64,000 nucleotides of DNA, taken from contig JAVTVJ010000794.1 in the NCBI GenBank assembly GCA_034509425.1, positions 434,001 to 498,000 on the forward strand. Reading direction: 5' to 3'. The translations under genes and the position numbers were made by a program. Positions 37,701 through 48,044 of the stretch are shown here, one piece after another. Under the pieces are notes generated by a model, which was not told the DNA's origin, ran no database searches, and saw only the letters and a program-made list of their open reading frames with translations. Position 1 is the first letter of the stretch. Each line of letters opens with the position of its first letter. This DNA is from Eopsaltria australis. Its lineage: Eukaryota > Chordata > Aves > Passeriformes > Petroicidae.

Positions 37701-40700
37701 CCTCCTTTTCATGTGATTTTACAATGACATAAAAGGAACCTCACATCTTTGGTTGTGTTAATATGACAAATATGACACAGTTTATGGACCAAAAGAAAGC
37801 AGGGGATGGGGAATGACCATAATTACATTCCCCTCTCAGGTGGATCAATCATCCAATTGGACACAGCAGGCTTACTGCACTGCCCAGGGCTGTTTTTAAC
37901 AACCTTGACCTCTGCAGTATCTCAAGGCTTAATGGATTTTGCAGCTGGGGTATCACTGTCCAGACAATGTTGCCACGTTTCAGGTTACAGCAGAAGGCAC
38001 GACATGAAGCAATGCTTTGTTCAAGTGGCAGTTCCAAATCCACAGAAGGACAACAAATGAGGAATCTGAAAGTATATTCTTCGTATTTTAGGTCACAGGT
38101 GAGTATCAGTTACATAATGGACTTTACATCTGTACATTTATTTTTTCATAACTAATTCTTATAATAAGATCACTAAAGTCACTTCTCATATTAAAAAAAT
38201 CATATACCATCTCCCAGCCACCTCAAGGCTGTTGGGTAGATTTTTCTACTTAAAAGCTCATGTTTTTAAAAGAACGCTCAACTTCTGCAGTTCACTTTAC
38301 CTTCCATATTAGATGCACAGTCCAGGAATCTGATGAGTGACATGCATCAATGATCCTCCATATGGGTGGTCCTTTAGATGGCTCTGATGAAACAAAAAAT
38401 GCTTAACAGTAGAAATATTTTTATTTAATCTGTTTGAATTAGTCCTTTGATTACATGCTTACTTTCCTTTAAAGAAATAAAAGCATATTAAAAAGCATTT
38501 CCTTACTTTCTCAAGGAAAATAATGATTGGCATATTAAGTGGAAAATTTCCTGAAGAGATGAGCAAGACACCAGCTCTGCTTTAAGTGTACAGTATCAAA
38601 AAGAAGTATGAGTCACAATTGTGGGCATCTTCAAGATTAGACTGAAGGTGATAAAACTGAGTGAGGCATGATCACGCCTACAGTGTGCAGGCTGCACACC
38701 AGAGGCACAGCCCTGCACAACTGCACCCTGCAAACCTTGCTACAGTCTGCATCCAACACTATTCCTACCCCTCAGTATCAAGGTACCTAAAAAAAAGGGA
38801 AGTGCACAAGAGTTAAAAAGGAGACAAATTTCTCCTGGCAGTAAGACTCCTTGATTCTAAAATGGTAACAGAACTGCAGTACTTTTGTACAATACTACAG
38901 TACATTTTGGCATCTGTACAATGAAAAAGTAGTATTTCCACAACAAATTCCATTTCAAAGTAAAATAAACCAACCTTACAATATTTCAAAGTAAAATGAA
39001 CCAAGCAATACTACATTGCACAAAGCAATAAAACGTGGCCAATCTTTTGTGAGGGTCTTAGCTCCAAGAGAAAGTTGACCTCAAAATGAATTGTATCTTT
39101 CATCCTGTATGACTGTTTTTTCTTACAGTTCTTTCATAGCATTTAGTGTACTAATCATTATGAAGATTTGGCTTTTAACTTCAAACAGCTCTCAGTACCA
39201 AATATACAGAGTGCATCTCACCTTTTATGCTTTACACTTCGAATTGAGGCAAAGGGAGCTCTTTTACTCATTTGAGTAGCCAAATTTGATTCACATGAGA
39301 GAGAAGCAATTGTACCTCTTGCCTAATAGAGATCATGAATCTAACATGACCTGCCTGATGTTCATTTGCTACTGTAACACCTTTGTTCTGAGGCTAAAGT
39401 AAGACACAGGTACTTAATGAATATTAGCAGTATTTTTGCAAAGCCAGTCACCACAGCAGAACAGCAACGCAACCTAAACAGGCAGGCAGTCCAGAAATCA
39501 TCATTGCTGAGCCTGAGATAGAAAATGCAGAAAATGAAGCCATACCATCATTAGGAGTTGAAAAGCAGAGACTAGAATACTGACATATTTTATAGTATCT
39601 CCCTCAGAGAAAATAAATTTTGCACAGAGCTGAAGCAATGCCATCATGCATACAAATTCCACTTTGTGTAAACAAAAACTACAATCATCTCTCTTTCTTA
39701 TCTAAGATGACAAATGAACTCAATCAGGATAAAAAAGGAAGGATTTCCGATCTGTTTTAACAATGGAACTTATATTGGTTTAACTTGATGCGCACTGAAA
39801 CACTGCAGTGAACAGACTGCTCAGAAAAGATGTGCCTTAGAAGATACTATGGGACACACAGGATATGACAGAAACAAGACCACAAAGGTGCAAGCAGAAA
39901 AAGCTAAAGCATGTTTAAAAACCAGCTTGACACTGAAGCTAAACAGCTATCACAAAGTATTTATAGCAATTGGACATAAGAATAGATTCCCTACTGAGTA
40001 TTAAGTACACAACACTGGCTCCCTATGGGGTAACACCAGTGTAAGCCAGAAACAAAGCCAACCTTGCAGGCTATCAAAGTGGAAAAAAAATGAAAATGAA
40101 TACTTCGTTAAAACTTGAAAGTAAACCAGAATGTCTTATTTAGATGCTTTAGTGCGTAAGAGGCTACACTTACCATATGCATGTTATTTTATATAATTGC
40201 TTTATTAAGTTTGTGAAGAAGTCTATGCATCCTGTATGACTGAAATCTTCTGCTTCACAATTGCTGATGATTGTTCACCTATGACTTTACTGGCCTCCTA
40301 AACATCAAATTGTTCATAAACTAAGGCATTTGGTCTACTAAGAAAACCTTTTCTAGGCAGGATAACTTCTGTTACAGATAATGATCTTCAGAATAAAAAA
40401 ACCAAGCATAAAACCTAGATCTCTTCCAGAAGACTTTGAGAATAGTGTTTTCTGTGGAGAAGGCTCTTCTTCCCTCCTGCTGTTCTAGCTGTTTTCAGGG
40501 AGCACCTCTACATGAGTTTAATGGGAAACTATTCTCATGCTCCTTGGAATGCACAGGGCATGTCAGTCAGTGCCCAAAGTAACTCAGGAGAGCTTTGCTG
40601 CTTATACAAGTAAGCAGCTCAAGCAAGGATACACCATTTCAGGTGGCCACTGCCAAATTGCAGCGCACTCACACATTTTAGAAGTCAGTGACCTACTTCT

Positions 40701-43700
40701 ACATATTACTTACGATCTTCAGTGGTAATCCCAGTCTTTTCTTCACTCCAGTCACTCCAGTAGCCCACTCCATCTTCCTTCATGCAACGAATGGCAAAGA
40801 CATACTCTGTGTAGGGTCTCAGCCCCTGAATACTGAATGAAGTTCTTGGGGAAGCTGTATCTTCAGAAGGAATCTGCAAATGTGAGAAAGATTTTAAAGG
40901 CACTGGTCAAAATACTGTAAAGTTGAGTTCTGTGCTACTTCAGCTGTCATGCAAGAAGGCTCCCCACCACAGACACACCTAACACAAACAAGCTTTCCTT
41001 CCCTCTCTTTCCAAAAACTTCAACTCTCCAACACTGTTTGGTAAAGGTTCAGAGATGTGTGTCTTTACCAAGTTTAAAAACATACACACACTGCAACAGT
41101 TAGGCAGCTACCTCAGGACAATCTCCTTCTGTTTTTAAAATTAGTTTACATCTCTCTCCTTCCTTCTCTCCCTCCTACATAATTCTGCTGCTTACTGATC
41201 TGTAATATCCTGCCTCACAATTCAGAACTTTGCTAGTTCTGCTTAGTTGATTACTAATTGCAAAATTAATGGTTACTAGAAGTTAAAAGTCCAGGATCAT
41301 TGCTTCCACTGATCTAGAATAGTGCTTCTTCTAGTGAAATTGAAAATAGTTTTACAGTAGTTTATAGCTTTGCTAATAAGTTATTTTCATAAGCTCTTTC
41401 ATTTATCTTAGGTGAGCAACCAAATGCCAGAGAAGTATTCTCAGTGTGTATGCAGGGAAGCAGGCATGGAGTCGATAGTGGACACAAGTAGGGTACACAC
41501 ACAGACTCTTCATGTCATCCCACTTGAAACCAAGGGCTTTTTCCCCTGCAAGTGGACTACACATTCAACATAAATGAAGGATACTTAAGAAGTTAATCCT
41601 GAGGGCAAAGAATTATCGAAATAGTCCAATTTTATCACAACTTAGCAAGTTCAGCTGATTTAAAAGCTACTATTTCATTTGTCTTGTGCTTATGTTAAAA
41701 GAGCAAGACAAATTAGAAGAACTTGACGTGTCGCCCTATCAGGACAACATATCCACATATCCTGAAGTTGCAGACCAGATTGTGCAGGCCAGTGCTTTTT
41801 AAAATATCAATACAGGTGACCTTAATAAACAGTTTCTGAAGCCACATTAGTCACAAGGAGCTGTGTTAGGCTACCTGCTCCAAACACAGTTATTCTGGTA
41901 AAATCAGAAGCAGTCTTCCTTCCAAGAACTCACAGAATTCAGAATACATTTGGGCCTCTGCTGGAGTACTACTGCTCTGAGAGAAGGCTTAAAGTAAGGA
42001 AAAACTGAGGAGCTATTAAAAATGTCCACAGACTGATGTAAAGAAAAAAACCCCACAGATCTTGATGACAGGAACATATCACAGTACATTACAGGTAAGG
42101 CTTACTCCTTACACTTTTCCTGTACTTGACAGCATCACACTTGAGGCATGTACACAGGGCAGGCAGCCAGATAGTACAGAATCACACAATCATTTACGCT
42201 GGAAGAGACCATTGAGTCCAGTCATACACCTATCACTGCTAAATCCACTCCTGAACCGCGTCCCTGAGTGCCACACCTAGACCTTTTCTAAATACTTCCA
42301 GGGATGGTAACTCTACAACTTCCCTGGGCCAATACTTGACAATTCCTTCCAGGAAGAAATTTTTCCTCGTCTTGAATGTAAAAGGTCCCTGACACAGCTT
42401 TAGGCCATTTCCTCTCATCCTAAGGCTTATTACTTGGGAGAACAGACTGACCCTGACCTCCCTACAACCTCTTTGCAGGTAGTTGTAGAGCAATAATGTC
42501 ACCTCTGAGCCTTCTTTCCTCCAGGCTGAACAATCCCAGCTTGCTCAGCTGTTTCTTGTAACACTTGTGCTCCAGACCCTTTCCTAGCTGTGCTGCCCTT
42601 CTTTAGACATGCTCTGCTCAGCAACTCAATGTCTTTCAGAAGCAAGGGGCTCAAAACCAGGATTCAAGGTGTGGCTTCACCAGTGACAAATACAGGTGGG
42701 TAGTCAGTGTTCCTTCTGGCCATACTACTGCTGATCCAGGCCAGGATGCCACTGGCCTTCTTGGCCACTGGACACACCCTGGCTCATGTTCAGCCACTAT
42801 CAGCAGCACCTCCAGATCCTTTTCCACTGGGCAGCTTTCCAGCCACTCTGTCCCAGCCTGTGGCCTGCCTGGAGCTGTTGTAGCCCAACTGCAGGTACAG
42901 TAAGTCCTAAAAAGCATCCCAGCATGATACAATATTTACCTAAACTTTAAATGACATTTAGATCACTCATTTTGCACATGCACAGGAAGATGAAAATGCA
43001 TGAGTTCTATACACTGCATGTACAGAATAAAACTCAAAATAAACATATTGCACTGTGATAGGGAGGACAGCAGCAAAGTCCACACAGATATGAAAAGATC
43101 ACCGTACTCAGACTGTGCCAAAAAATACCTACATCACAGCCTTCATGAACAGGCCAGATAAAATTCCTTGGGTGGCCATGTAAGACATAATGAAATAAAG
43201 TGAATGCTCTGAACTGCAACAGAGGAAACTGCAGTTTGACAAATGGCTGAGTTACAGCAAATCACGGCAGTGGTATTACCTCCATCCAGTTTGTGTCGCC
43301 AACAATCCTATAGCGAATATTGAATTTCAGCATCATTACAGCATCTGAAATCCAATTCTCCCAGGAAAGCTTCAGAACAGTAGGTAGTATTCCTGAGCTG
43401 ACTGATACATTCTGTGGAGACAGTGGTTTAACTGGAAGAGAAGAAGTTAAAGTCAACCCCACAGCTGTACTTTACCATGCCTTTAGAAGCTGGCACGCTA
43501 CTATGTTGCAGCACTACTATTAAAACATTTCAGGACCTGAAATGGCTGCTACTTTACACTATCTTCTAAATGCTATCTGAATTGCAATGAAATCTCTCAC
43601 CATCCCTACCTTTGCCCTGCACAGTTCGAGCTCTAGTCAACAACAGTTACGCAGTGTTAAATTTTATAGTGAAGAACCATTATCATACAAATTCAGCAAT

Positions 43701-46700
43701 ATGCACAGAAACAGCAGGAATGTTCTATTAAACCTTTGAGGGGCATATAGTTACCAATGTCAATGGGATCAATAACAAGAGGATCAGATTCAGCCTTCCC
43801 AAGTGCATTTGCTGCTTCTACCCAGATCTCCGTGTTAACAAAGAACTGAATATCAGTTATGGTGCAAGAATTGTTTACATCCTTTGGTATACAGTCAGGA
43901 AAGATCTCTTCTGGCCTAAATAAAAGAGAAGGAAAAAACAAGATACAAAGCAGTAAATCTGATTTCCTTTAGAGAACATTTTAAGGCAGATCATGGATCT
44001 GAGTGTACATTTCTCCTCTGCCTTAACTTTGTAGAAGCAGAGAAGGGGAAGAAAAAGTGGGAGTGGCTTGTTCAGCCACAAACACATAATTGCATTAGAA
44101 TTGAAACCAGAACAAATCTCTTGACTTCCAGTCGCTTATCTTCAAAAGCACAAGCTAGAGCACTGTAATTAAATTTATAAAAACCTGACTTGGCTTAAAA
44201 AAGAAAACCAAGAACTAATACAATTAATCAAAAGCAACACAGCCAGTAACTAGAATGCATTAGCAAACGTAGTCAGTGCTACCTGCATACCTTTCAAGAT
44301 TACAGTGTTAGAGGTGCAGTACATAATTTCTGTTCACCACCTTCTGCTACACTAACACCTGTTAGTTCTAGGGGCATCAGGAAATTTGCAGAGCATCAAC
44401 ATTTTTAATCTGTGCATACTTTCTACTACACCTGTTACCAAAACATTTCAGCAGAATGGGGTAGCTGGAAAGCTGTAGGCAATCATTCCTGTGGCCAGAG
44501 CAGAGCAACAATGCTGTTCACTCCATTTAAACTACAAGAGACCATCTAAAGAGTTTGGAAAGTAACTTAATTTTCTTTCACAGGAGAAATACGTTGCCAA
44601 AGCTTTCTTTTTAGGATTAACTCAGAATATGGCTTGTCCACAGTACCTAAGAAGTGCAGAGTAGGTGATACCTTTCCAACATTCAGACATTTTATGTTAG
44701 TTTCTCTACTTAGAATCACAGAATGGTTTGGACTCAAAAGGACCTTTAAAAGTCATCTAGTCTGATCCCCCTGCAATGAGCAGGGACATCTTCTGGGAGA
44801 TGTGAGAGAACGATCAACCCAGAAAAGTGTAAAAATTTGGGCACAGCCTCCTATTATTAGACGTATTGTACACAAGCCAAACGAATAATGTACTTGAGGA
44901 ATAGAAAAACATGAGATTGCTGTTACTCCAAAACCAGTTCAGCAGCACAATTTCAAGTCTGACTTAGAATTACTTTGAATGCCAACTTCTTTAACTCTTT
45001 CCTTCCCCCTCATACTAGACAGACAGCAATGCTTCAGAAAACCGGACTTACATTAAGAACTCTTCCAAAGTATCAGGAATTTGAAGGAATGTTGGTTTAG
45101 CAAAAAAATATTCTTCAGAATTATTTAGATATTCTACAGCTACTTACCAGCTATATCTCAATCTGAACTGAGTATCCAGGAACGTATGCCTTCCAGGGTT
45201 CCAGGTACAAGTCATAACATATGTGTATTTTGTCATCTGATGCACAATGCAACTTAAGTTCTTGGGCTTCTCTGGGGGCACTGTACAGAAAAAATTAGCA
45301 ATAGTTAATCTATACATACATTCAATCCAGCAAGAATCACTTTAACTGTCCCACTAGAGTGATTTCTGTGAACATCAGAAGTATTTAATTAATTTTTTTT
45401 CTAAAGGATGTGGCAAAAAGTGGTGGATACTATCCTGCAATCAAAGTCAATAAGCATAAATAGCTGCTTTGCAAACAGTAGGCTGTATAAGGAATAAGTA
45501 CCTGCTAGTAAGGAACAACAAAGATTTCTCATTCTGAGGCAGAAAATCTTGTATTAACTATCTCTCACCTAAATAGATTTTAATTCACACAGAAGAAAAA
45601 TAAATTAAAAACCACTATTGAACTGGCATATGGTGACTTTGCCAGTAACCTGAGCTCTACAGGCAATTTGATGGGTCTTTTCTCCCCCAGCTGAGTTATG
45701 GAAGAAGCTTGTGCTGCAAACCCATACAAGAAAGCTTAGGGATCTTCATCAATGCACTGTAGTGTGTAAGTAACTTCTTCAGAATGCTGCAAAACTAAGT
45801 TATTTCCCTCTTAAACTCAAATTTTAGCATACAAAGAGTTTGTTTCCATCTCCTATACTATTTAACAACAGTATAATGTACTTAGAGAATCTTATTTTCT
45901 TGCTAGCAGAGTGCTACTTTCAATAGAACAACCTTATGAACCTTATTCCTTTCTTCCTGAATAATTGTATTCCTCTCAAACCTGTTGCTTGTCTCATTAT
46001 TTAGTTTTTTTTTTTCAACTGACAGCACCAAAATAAAAAAGCTTTAAATAAAATGCATCTCAAGACTTGCAACATGAATTACAAACGCAGAATGTCATCT
46101 GTACTGTCATTCCATTTATAATCTTAGAATAATTTATCTGTCCTTGCCTTTGCATACATTTTACTTCTTAAAAATATTTTTTTATTTTGTCCTTTCTGGT
46201 AAAATAGTTACTCCTCACAAAGGGAAATGGAAAAATTACTCTTCCATGAAAGTATTTTGTAAGTCATGCTAAAAGCATGTAATTTAAAACTGTGAACTCA
46301 GGCTGGCCTTTTTCATGCAGACCATTCAGAAACTGCAGTACCTCTTGCCATCACTAGGAGACAGCATAATTCATCAGCCACATCTTGTGATATTTAGGGC
46401 GCTGCAACACTTATCCTATTAGCAGGATATCAAGTAATTAAGAAGCAGCATATTAACTTATTCATGTGACTTTCTCAAGATAGTCTTGTCTAAGAGAACG
46501 CTTCCTCTGAACCGTGAAAGTGCTATCATTCTAGATCAAAGGAAGTTTTTAAGTAGTTAAAAGTACTTTTTCAGGTATAGAGGTAAAGTAATCCAAATAA
46601 TGTGTTTCATCCTTAAGGCAATTCAGATTAGCTTCAGTGATACAGATGTACTAAATGTTTCTCAGTCCATTAATGAAGAAAACATTATATCCAAAATGTT

Positions 46701-48030
46701 ACTATGAAACCAGGACATATCACCTGAAAGTATTTCCTCCAACTGATACAGAAGCAAGAACCAAGGAAAAGGCGATTTCCTACAGTCTATTTCAGTTAAA
46801 TCCACATCTTTATTCAAATTCAAATCTGCTTCAACATTTTTGTTGTTCCACTTTTTTTTCTATTTCAACAACAAAATACTCCACAGTATTTTCTACTTTT
46901 AAGAAAACTTTATTCAGTGCATATTTAGCAGCTGTGGTGGCATGTAATTTGTCAATATTTTTATTCAATTATCCAGGAAATGAAGGAGTTAAAAAAAGTG
47001 CCTCAAGATATACACACTTTCTATTGTTTGCATTTTCCCATTTTTCAGAAGCAATTTTCTTAAGACCAGAATAAAAGGTAAAAAAAAATGATACTCACAG
47101 CCTACTGTAACTGTAATTCCATAAATGTTCTGTTCAATCTGTCCATCTGCTAAAATGTTGCATGTCAGAGGAGTAGCTAGTGAAGAAGTGTCATTGAATG
47201 TGACACTGGAAACTGTTCTGTTTATTTCACGATACTGTTCTTTAGGTACCAGTCTATTTTTAATCTTCCAGATAATCTGATTGGCATAGATATTGCCAAA
47301 GTCAAGACAACTCTCATTCAGAATGCATAATGCTGTGAAATTGGAACCAAGGGCCAGTACAGGCGATTCTGGGATGATGTGACCACATGACTGCACAAGT
47401 TCACCTGAAGCTAAAAAGAAAAAAAATTTCATATTTATTAAAAACTACACAGCATTGCTTAATCAATATTGTTGATACATCACCAGTGCAACGTTAAAAA
47501 CACTACACGTGTCTAAGCAGCAAGTTGTTATTTGACAATTATAAAACTGAAATGCATTAGTAGACCACCAAGAAGATTGAAGAGCAAAAACCAGTGTAGT
47601 GTTCTTTAGGCTTTGGAAAAGCATTTTACCAAGCTAAGACAGCTCTATTAATAAACAGAGGAACACAGAGAGAGAGAAGAGTCAAAGGTTGCATGTTTAT
47701 ACGTTTGGAAGGAGGAAGTTATTATACTTGAAGTAACTCTTTTGATAAAAAAAGTATTTTCTGTTAAGAAAGTTATCATAGGAAAATTGAGGTAAGTGTG
47801 TACCTCTGTTGTGGTGAATTAGTGTTAGACTAGGTGTACCTATCCTAACACACATTGCTTTCTGTTCCCATCCAACAAGTATCTAGCCAAAAAGCAAGCA
47901 GGTACTTCAGACATCCAATTTAACAAGTTCTGTATCCCCTTGCATTTGAGACAGAACTCTTACCGCCAGAAGAGCAAATAATCAACACCAGATAGAAGCC
48001 ACAGGCCACACAGTTCCACCTAGAAAACAT
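28063..48030 (-). CDS. IL6ST: Interleukin-6 signal transducer gp130 (IL6ST), complete
   Basis: This is the shared signal-transducing receptor of the IL-6 family (IL-6, IL-11, LIF, CNTF, OSM, CT-1). It acts at the plasma membrane with JAK1/2 and STAT3. Fifteen coding exons on the minus strand join with consistent phases to 2757 bp: 918 codons plus a stop, the same length as human gp130 from memory. Domains: signal peptide about 1-22; Ig-like D1 about 23-126; cytokine-binding module about 127-325 with cysteines 137, 151, 179 and 188 and WSDWS at 314-318; three FN3 domains to about 617; transmembrane helix about 624-645; Box 1 IWPIVPDP at 655-662; tail with Y764 (YSTV, SHP2/SOCS3 type), the YxxQ sites Y772, Y813, Y905 and Y915, and a QPLLDSEE di-leucine sorting signal. 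The ATG at 48030 is chosen because it opens a hydrophobic leader in frame with D1, 14 bases into its exon. The gene converges on IL31RA. Confidence 0.97.
29642..29723 (-). CDS. IL6ST: IL6ST exon: Box 1, JAK-binding
   Basis: The exon is 82 bp with a ctttacag-type acceptor (tttacag) and a GTAATA donor. It encodes [20 protein letters not shown]. The WPxVPDP core is the gp130 Box 1 that holds JAK1. Confidence 0.95.
30973..31069 (-). CDS. IL6ST: IL6ST exon: transmembrane segment
   Basis: The exon is 97 bp, phase 1 in and phase 2 out. It encodes [20 protein letters not shown], then GVLFCF and the stop-transfer NKRD. Skipping it would shift the frame and give a soluble receptor; soluble gp130 from alternative splicing is known in mammals. 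Confidence 0.96.
32223..32363 (-). CDS. IL6ST: IL6ST exon: second half of FN3 domain D6
   Basis: The exon is 141 bp, phase 1 in and out. It encodes [20 protein letters not shown] and [11 protein letters not shown], ending the extracellular part. Its length is identical to IL31RA exon 6380-6520. Confidence 0.95.
33302..33448 (-). CDS. IL6ST: IL6ST exon: first half of FN3 domain D6
   Basis: The exon is 147 bp, phase 1 in and out. It encodes [20 protein letters not shown] and [19 protein letters not shown]. Its length is identical to IL31RA exon 4293-4439, and both carry PSxGP and NYTI-Y. Confidence 0.95.
34006..34104 (-). CDS. IL6ST: IL6ST exon: second half of FN3 domain D5
   Basis: The exon is 99 bp, phase 1 in and out. 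The acceptor is tttattag and the donor GTAAGT. It encodes [20 protein letters not shown] and SVKAYLKQD. It is the counterpart of IL31RA exon 2798-2899. Confidence 0.94.
34795..34971 (-). CDS. IL6ST: IL6ST exon: first half of FN3 domain D5
   Basis: The exon is 177 bp with a ttcattacag acceptor and a GTATTT donor. It encodes [20 protein letters not shown], then a cysteine pair around [14 protein letters not shown] and a GIDLKG end. D5 is a membrane-proximal spacer domain that orients the signalling dimer. Confidence 0.94.
35395..36460 (+). mobile_element. CR1 LINE with reverse-transcriptase remnant
   Basis: This is the longest CR1 copy in the window. The 5' part translates in pieces as the end of CR1 reverse transcriptase (a PQGSIL block followed by [10 protein letters not shown] and a DDTNLGG stretch). 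The 3' part has the agctgaggtcacctggtctg-like and ttgggttggatattgggtaa blocks and ends near cttattctgtaat. Several stops show it is dead. It lies in the IL6ST intron between exons 34795-34971 and 37212-37431, antisense to the gene. Confidence 0.92.
37212..37431 (-). CDS. IL6ST: IL6ST exon: rest of FN3 domain D4
   Basis: The exon is 220 bp with a tctgacag acceptor and a GTGAGT donor. It encodes [18 protein letters not shown], a glycosylatable loop and [20 protein letters not shown]. The [11 protein letters not shown] block is a gp130 marker. Confidence 0.95.
38301..38383 (-). CDS. IL6ST: IL6ST exon: first strands of FN3 domain D4
   Basis: The exon is 83 bp with a tttcatcag acceptor and a GTAAAG donor. 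It encodes [14 protein letters not shown] and TVHLIWK. It has 27 full codons, matching the mammalian exon in length. It is too short and divergent to stand alone, but the phases and splice sites fit perfectly. Confidence 0.92.
40714..40873 (-). CDS. IL6ST: IL6ST exon: second half of D3 with WSxWS
   Basis: The exon is 160 bp, phase 0 in, phase 1 out, with a GTAAGT donor. It encodes the [20 protein letters not shown] strand and the WSDWS box at residues 314-318, followed by [10 protein letters not shown]. WSxWS is the folding and trafficking signature of class I cytokine receptors. Confidence 0.96.
42177..42905 (-). mobile_element. CR1 LINE, 5'-truncated
   Basis: On the + strand it begins agaatcacacaatcatttac and runs through ttcctccaggctgaacaatc and a gccttcttggccactggaca-like block, i.e. 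the reverse complement of a CR1 3' half. It lies in the IL6ST intron between exons 40714-40873 and 43280-43431, in the gene's own orientation. The frames inside are repeat fragments. Confidence 0.92.
43280..43431 (-). CDS. IL6ST: IL6ST exon: first half of D3
   Basis: The exon is 152 bp with a cttccag acceptor and a GTAATA donor. It encodes [19 protein letters not shown] and [15 protein letters not shown], the N-terminal strands of the second cytokine-binding FN3 domain. Confidence 0.94.
43755..43915 (-). CDS. IL6ST: IL6ST exon: second half of D2
   Basis: The exon is 161 bp with a tatttag acceptor and a GTAACT donor. It encodes [18 protein letters not shown] with the second cysteine pair (179 and 188), then the [17 protein letters not shown] strand characteristic of gp130. 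Confidence 0.94.
44711..44800 (-). mobile_element. Short CR1 3'-end fragment
   Basis: The + strand reads agaatcacagaatggtttgg, then acctttaaaagtcatctagt and a GATCCCCCTGC end. This is the terminal 80-90 bases of a CR1 element in reverse orientation, inside an IL6ST intron. Confidence 0.75.
45148..45280 (-). CDS. IL6ST: IL6ST exon: first half of cytokine-binding domain D2
   Basis: The exon is 133 bp with a ctgtacag acceptor and a GTAAGT donor. It encodes [13 protein letters not shown], then TCTWNPG and LRYSW. The two cysteines (137 and 151) and the C-x-W are the class I cytokine receptor signature. The exon starts in phase 1 and ends in phase 2. Confidence 0.93.
47099..47410 (-). CDS. IL6ST: IL6ST exon: Ig-like domain D1
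   Basis: The exon is 312 bp with a ttttag acceptor and a GTGAGT donor. It encodes [16 protein letters not shown] through [20 protein letters not shown]1 is the site III domain that contacts the neighbouring cytokine in the hexameric IL-6 and IL-11 complexes. The CG-I-PESPV start, PKEQY, NRT-SSVTF and LTCNIL blocks match mammalian gp130. Several N-x-S/T glycosylation sites are visible. Confidence 0.95.
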
Positions 48031-48044
48031 GCTGCACAGAATTT
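47964..48044 (-). CDS. IL6ST: IL6ST first coding exon: start codon and signal peptide
   Basis: The acceptor is cttgttacag and the donor GTAAGA. The ATG is at 48030-48028, so the exon has 14 untranslated bases and 67 coding bases. It encodes [20 protein letters not shown], a typical cleavable leader, which diverges from the mammalian leader as leaders usually do. Confidence 0.9.
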